The notes under the pieces are model-generated. The model worked only from the letters and a program-made list of their open reading frames with translations, ran no database searches and was not told where the DNA came from. Made by a program: the position numbers and the translations under genes. A stretch of DNA of 64,000 nt from Myxococcus xanthus (GTDB taxonomy: Bacteria > Myxococcota > Myxococcia > Myxococcales > Myxococcaceae), in NCBI RefSeq assembly GCF_900106535.1, contig NZ_FNOH01000005.1:124001-188000 (forward strand), read 5' to 3'. This document shows, in pieces, positions 61,830 to 64,000 of the stretch; position 1 is the stretch's first letter, and each line of letters starts with the position of its first letter.

Positions 61830-63014
61830 TCAACGCAGCAGCGCTTCCAAAGCATCGCCCAGGGCCTGGTAGTCGGCGGGGGTGTTGTAGAGCTGGGCGG
61901 AGAGACGCACATGCCGGTGCGGCGGACGGGGCCAGGGGGTGATTTGCGCCTCGATGCGGTATTCGTCGAACAGGCGCAGGTGGAGCGGGTCCACGTAGAG
62001 CGGGGGCTGGGGGACTTCGGGGAAGCCGTCCGGCAACGTCACCGTGGCCATGCTGCCGACCATGTCCTCGGGGCAGGTGGGCTGGGTGCCCAGCCGCGCG
62101 CACAGCAGGTTCTGCGCCGCCAGCACCTTGGCCCGGTTCGAGGCCATGACCTCCGGCCAGCCGCCGGGAAGCAGCCCGCCCATGAAGCGAATCACCTCGG
62201 GCACGCAGAGCACGGCCGAAGGGTCGTGCGTCCCCGTCCAGTCGAAGTCCAGCCGGAAGCGGGAACGGTCCGTCCGCCGGGAGTTGTGCCCGTGGCTCAC
62301 GGACAGGGGCTTGATGGCGGACTGGAGGTCGCGCCGGACGTGAAGGAACGCGGCCCCCTTGGGGGCGCACATCCACTTGTGGCAGTTGCCCGTGTAGTAC
62401 CCGGCACCCAGCGTGCGCAGAGACAGCGGCAGCATGCCCGGCCCGTGCGCGCCATCCACCAGCGTCTCCACGCCACGCTCGCGCAACGCGGCGACGAGTT
62501 GCTCCAGCGGCATCACCAGGGCCGTCTGACTGGACACGTGGTCCACCAGGAACAGGCGCGTGCGCGGGGTGACATGGGGTAGCACGGCGTCCACCACCGA
62601 CTGCGCGGACGGCACTGGCCAGGGCAGCTTCGCCACCACCACCTTGGCGCCCCACTGCGACGCCACGAAGTCCAGCGCGTTGCGGCTGGCGTTGTACTCG
62701 TGGTCGGTGGTGAGCAGCTCGTCGCCAGGGGCGAAGCGCAGCGAGCGCAGCACCGTACTCACCCCCGCCGTCGCGTTGGGGACGAAGCCCAGGTCGTCCG
62801 CGTCCGCGCCGACGAAGGTGGCGAGCGCGGCGCGGGCGTCATCCAGCAGCGGCTCGATTTCGCGGTGGAGGAAGCGCACCGGCTCGGCTTCCAGGCGCGC
62901 GCGCAGCTCGGACTGTCGCTGGAGGACGGCTGTCGGGCAGGCGCCGAACGAGCCGTGGTTCAGGAAGACGACTTCGGGGTCCAGGCTCCAGTGGCTGCGG
63001 AAGGGCGCGCTCAT
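61830..63014 (-). CDS. PLP-dependent class V aminotransferase / isopenicillin-N-epimerase-like
   Basis: A 394-residue PLP enzyme. It begins MSAPFRSHWSLDPEVVFLNHGSFG, with the FLNHGSFGACP start of the class V family (isopenicillin N epimerase type). The PLP aldimine Lys lies in TGNCHKWMCAPKG (about residue 214) and the Asp pair in ETLVDGAHGPGM. The fold is complete and of normal length. It could act as an aminotransferase, epimerase or cysteine desulfurase-like enzyme; the substrate is not evident. It is upstream of ppx in the same direction. Confidence 0.88.
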   Translation of the reverse strand: MSAPFRSHWSLDPEVVFLNHGSFGACPTAVLQRQSELRARLEAEPVRFLHREIEPLLDDARAALATFVGADADDLGFVPNATAGVSTVLRSLRFAPGDELLTTDHEYNASRNALDFVASQWGAKVVVAKLPWPVPSAQSVVDAVLPHVTPRTRLFLVDHVSSQTALVMPLEQLVAALRERGVETLVDGAHGPGMLPLSLRTLGAGYYTGNCHKWMCAPKGAAFLHVRRDLQSAIKPLSVSHGHNSRRTDRSRFRLDFDWTGTHDPSAVLCVPEVIRFMGGLLPGGWPEVMASNRAKVLAAQNLLCARLGTQPTCPEDMVGSMATVTLPDGFPEVPQPPLYVDPLHLRLFDEYRIEAQITPWPRPPHRHVRLSAQLYNTPADYQALGDALEALLR

Positions 63015-63101
63015 GCGGGAGGACTCGACCTGAGCTGGTTGCGCCTGTCAACGCGCGGCACGTGTACAGGGGGCCTGCGCCGCGCTCGAGCGCGGATGCG
63101 C

Positions 63102-63644
63102 TCAAATCTCGATGGAGAGCTTTCCCGATTGGGACTTCTTGGGGTTGTAGTGCTCCAGGTCGGACTTGAGGACGTACCCGACGACACCGTTCGCTTCGGC
63201 CTGGTCTCCGCCGACGAAGGACATGATGACGACGTTGCCGCCGGCCGCACGGGCCAGTTGCTTCGCCTCCTCAAGGAGTTTCTCTCTCGGCAGGGTGCCG
63301 TGCGACGACGCACGAAGTGAGAGCTTCCCGAGAATCTCGTGCGGGGCGCCATCGGTCGTGCGAATGCTCCCGTTCACGAGCTCAACGCCTTCAGGGAAGG
63401 TATCGACGAGCACCTTCACATCGCTCGAACCTGATGCCACGGGAATCTGAAACTGGTTTCCCGTCATCGACGTGGAGCTGGGGTGGCGCCGCTCATAGTC
63501 CGCCTCATAGCGCTGGACCACCGCCGCATCCTCGGCGAGCCGTGCCTCGCCGAACGACGAGTACGTCACGGAGGGCTTCGTCGCGACACATGCGCCCAGG
63601 AAGAGGGCGGCAACGAGGACAGCGCAGCAGGATTTCATCGACAT
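63102..63644 (-). CDS. Predicted lipoprotein
   Basis: A 180-residue protein. The ATG at 63644 (or at 63638) begins a lipoprotein signal (MSMKSCCAVLVAALFL, lipobox LGAC, Cys19); the longer upstream frame to 63746 is unlikely. A middle strand-rich domain has SGSSDVKVLVDTFPEGVELVNG and a C-terminal helix-strand REKLLEEAKQLARAAGGNVVIMSFVG, a pattern seen in small outer-membrane lipoproteins of the DUF4156-like type. Function unknown. It lies 87 bases upstream of the PLP enzyme and is separated from tolB by a hairpin. Confidence 0.75.
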   Translation of the reverse strand: MSMKSCCAVLVAALFLGACVATKPSVTYSSFGEARLAEDAAVVQRYEADYERRHPSSTSMTGNQFQIPVASGSSDVKVLVDTFPEGVELVNGSIRTTDGAPHEILGKLSLRASSHGTLPREKLLEEAKQLARAAGGNVVIMSFVGGDQAEANGVVGYVLKSDLEHYNPKKSQSGKLSIEI

Positions 63645-63729
63645 GTGCCTCACGAGAAAGGGAAGGGCGCGGAACGCTACACCGGCTTGCTCCCTCTTCG
63701 TCGAGACCACCCCTGCTGGTGATAGGGCC

Positions 63730-63757
63730 ACAGGTGGGGCGCGCAAGCCCCACCTGT
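63730..63757 (-). terminator. Candidate terminator of tolB
   Basis: ACAGGTGGGGC (63730-63740) and GCCCCACCTGT (63747-63757) form a perfect 11-bp stem with a 6-base loop. It lies directly after the tolB stop on the minus strand. There is no U-tract, so it may be Rho-assisted. Confidence 0.6.
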
Positions 63758-63765
63758 CCCAGGGG

Positions 63766-64000
63766 CTACTGCGCCTGCGGCAGCGGCGACCAGTCCGGCG
63801 TCTGGTACGTGCCCTTCTCGGTGCGCAGCGGGAGCTGGTTGTTGCCGTCCGCCGTCATGACGTAGAGCTGCGAGCCGCCATTGCGCGTGGACGTGAAGAC
63901 GATGAGCCGCCCGTTGGGAGAGAAGGCGGGCTCCTCGTTGCTGCCCTGGTCCTGCGTGAGGCGCGTCACCTTGCCCGTCTCCACGCTGACGGTGAAGAGG
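63766..64000 (-). CDS. tolB: TolB beta-propeller protein, C-terminal fragment (cut by window edge)
   Basis: The minus-strand frame enters from the right edge and ends at 63766. It reads ETGKVTRLTQDQGSNEEPAF, then SPNGRLIVFTSTRNGGSQLY and TADGNNQLPLRTEKG, WD40/PD40-type blades with the conserved C-terminal TolB motifs (SNEEPxFSPNGR). TolB is the periplasmic propeller of the Tol-Pal system that supports the outer membrane. About 77 residues are visible of the usual 430. No stop or start is visible at the right edge. Confidence 0.85.
   Translation of the reverse strand, partial: LFTVSVETGKVTRLTQDQGSNEEPAFSPNGRLIVFTSTRNGGSQLYVMTADGNNQLPLRTEKGTYQTPDWSPLPQAQ

Overview
The window is a stretch of a high-GC myxobacterial chromosome, almost certainly Myxococcus xanthus or a very close relative. 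The evidence is the complete type IV pilus (T4P) cluster in the M. xanthus order pilB-T-C-S-R-A-G-H-I-D-S2-R2-M-N-O-P-Q (21942-42421), a 220-residue pilin precursor, a 901-residue PilQ with three AMIN domains, and the motility TPR protein SgmX downstream. Names and families were assigned by reading the translated proteins; no database search was run.

Layout. The left edge (1-127, minus) is the start of alaS. About 1 kb without a convincing gene follows. An accessory-looking surface/toxin module (1149-10928, plus) comes next: a di-heme cytochrome c peroxidase, a lipoprotein with IPT/TIG and PPC-like domains carrying a near-identical internal duplication, a 1.8-kb-residue-class Kelch/RHS lipoprotein ending in a short polymorphic tip, and a Sel1-repeat protein overlapping it that could be its immunity protein. 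From 11.1 to 20.7 kb lie mostly minus-strand housekeeping or unknown genes: a basic linker protein, a HEAT-repeat protein with a HAMP membrane protein (plus), an exonuclease-DinG helicase fusion, a cupredoxin, a proline-rich protein ending in an Hfq-like domain, a lipoprotein, a REC-GGDEF diguanylate cyclase and trmB. Plus-strand ribF is divergent from trmB.

The T4P block (21.9-42.4 kb) encodes the extension and retraction motors (PilB, PilT), the platform protein (PilC), the sigma54 two-component control of pilin (PilS/PilR), the pilin with a clear -24/-12 promoter, the PilGHI ABC-type module, the prepilin peptidase PilD, a second two-component pair (PilS2/PilR2), the PilMNOP alignment complex and the PilQ secretin. 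Strong hairpins lie in the pilB leader, after pilA, before pilQ and downstream of pilQ's neighbour.

Downstream (42.4-59.6 kb) are a secreted lipoprotein, a Roadblock/LC7 protein, efp-accB-accC, sgmX, an ExeA-like ATPase, a TamB-like translocator and an Omp85 protein with about seven POTRA repeats, then a lipoprotein and a phospholipid acyltransferase. This places T4P polarity control next to outer-membrane assembly genes. The right end (59.6-64 kb, minus) has an MFS transporter, a Ppx/GppA phosphatase, a PLP enzyme, a lipoprotein and the C-terminal end of tolB.

The most interesting points are the Kelch/RHS-Sel1 module, the Hfq-like fusion, a terminator-like hairpin just before the pilB ribosome site, the GAFTDA variant in PilR2, and the sgmX-ATPase-TamB-Omp85 neighbourhood.
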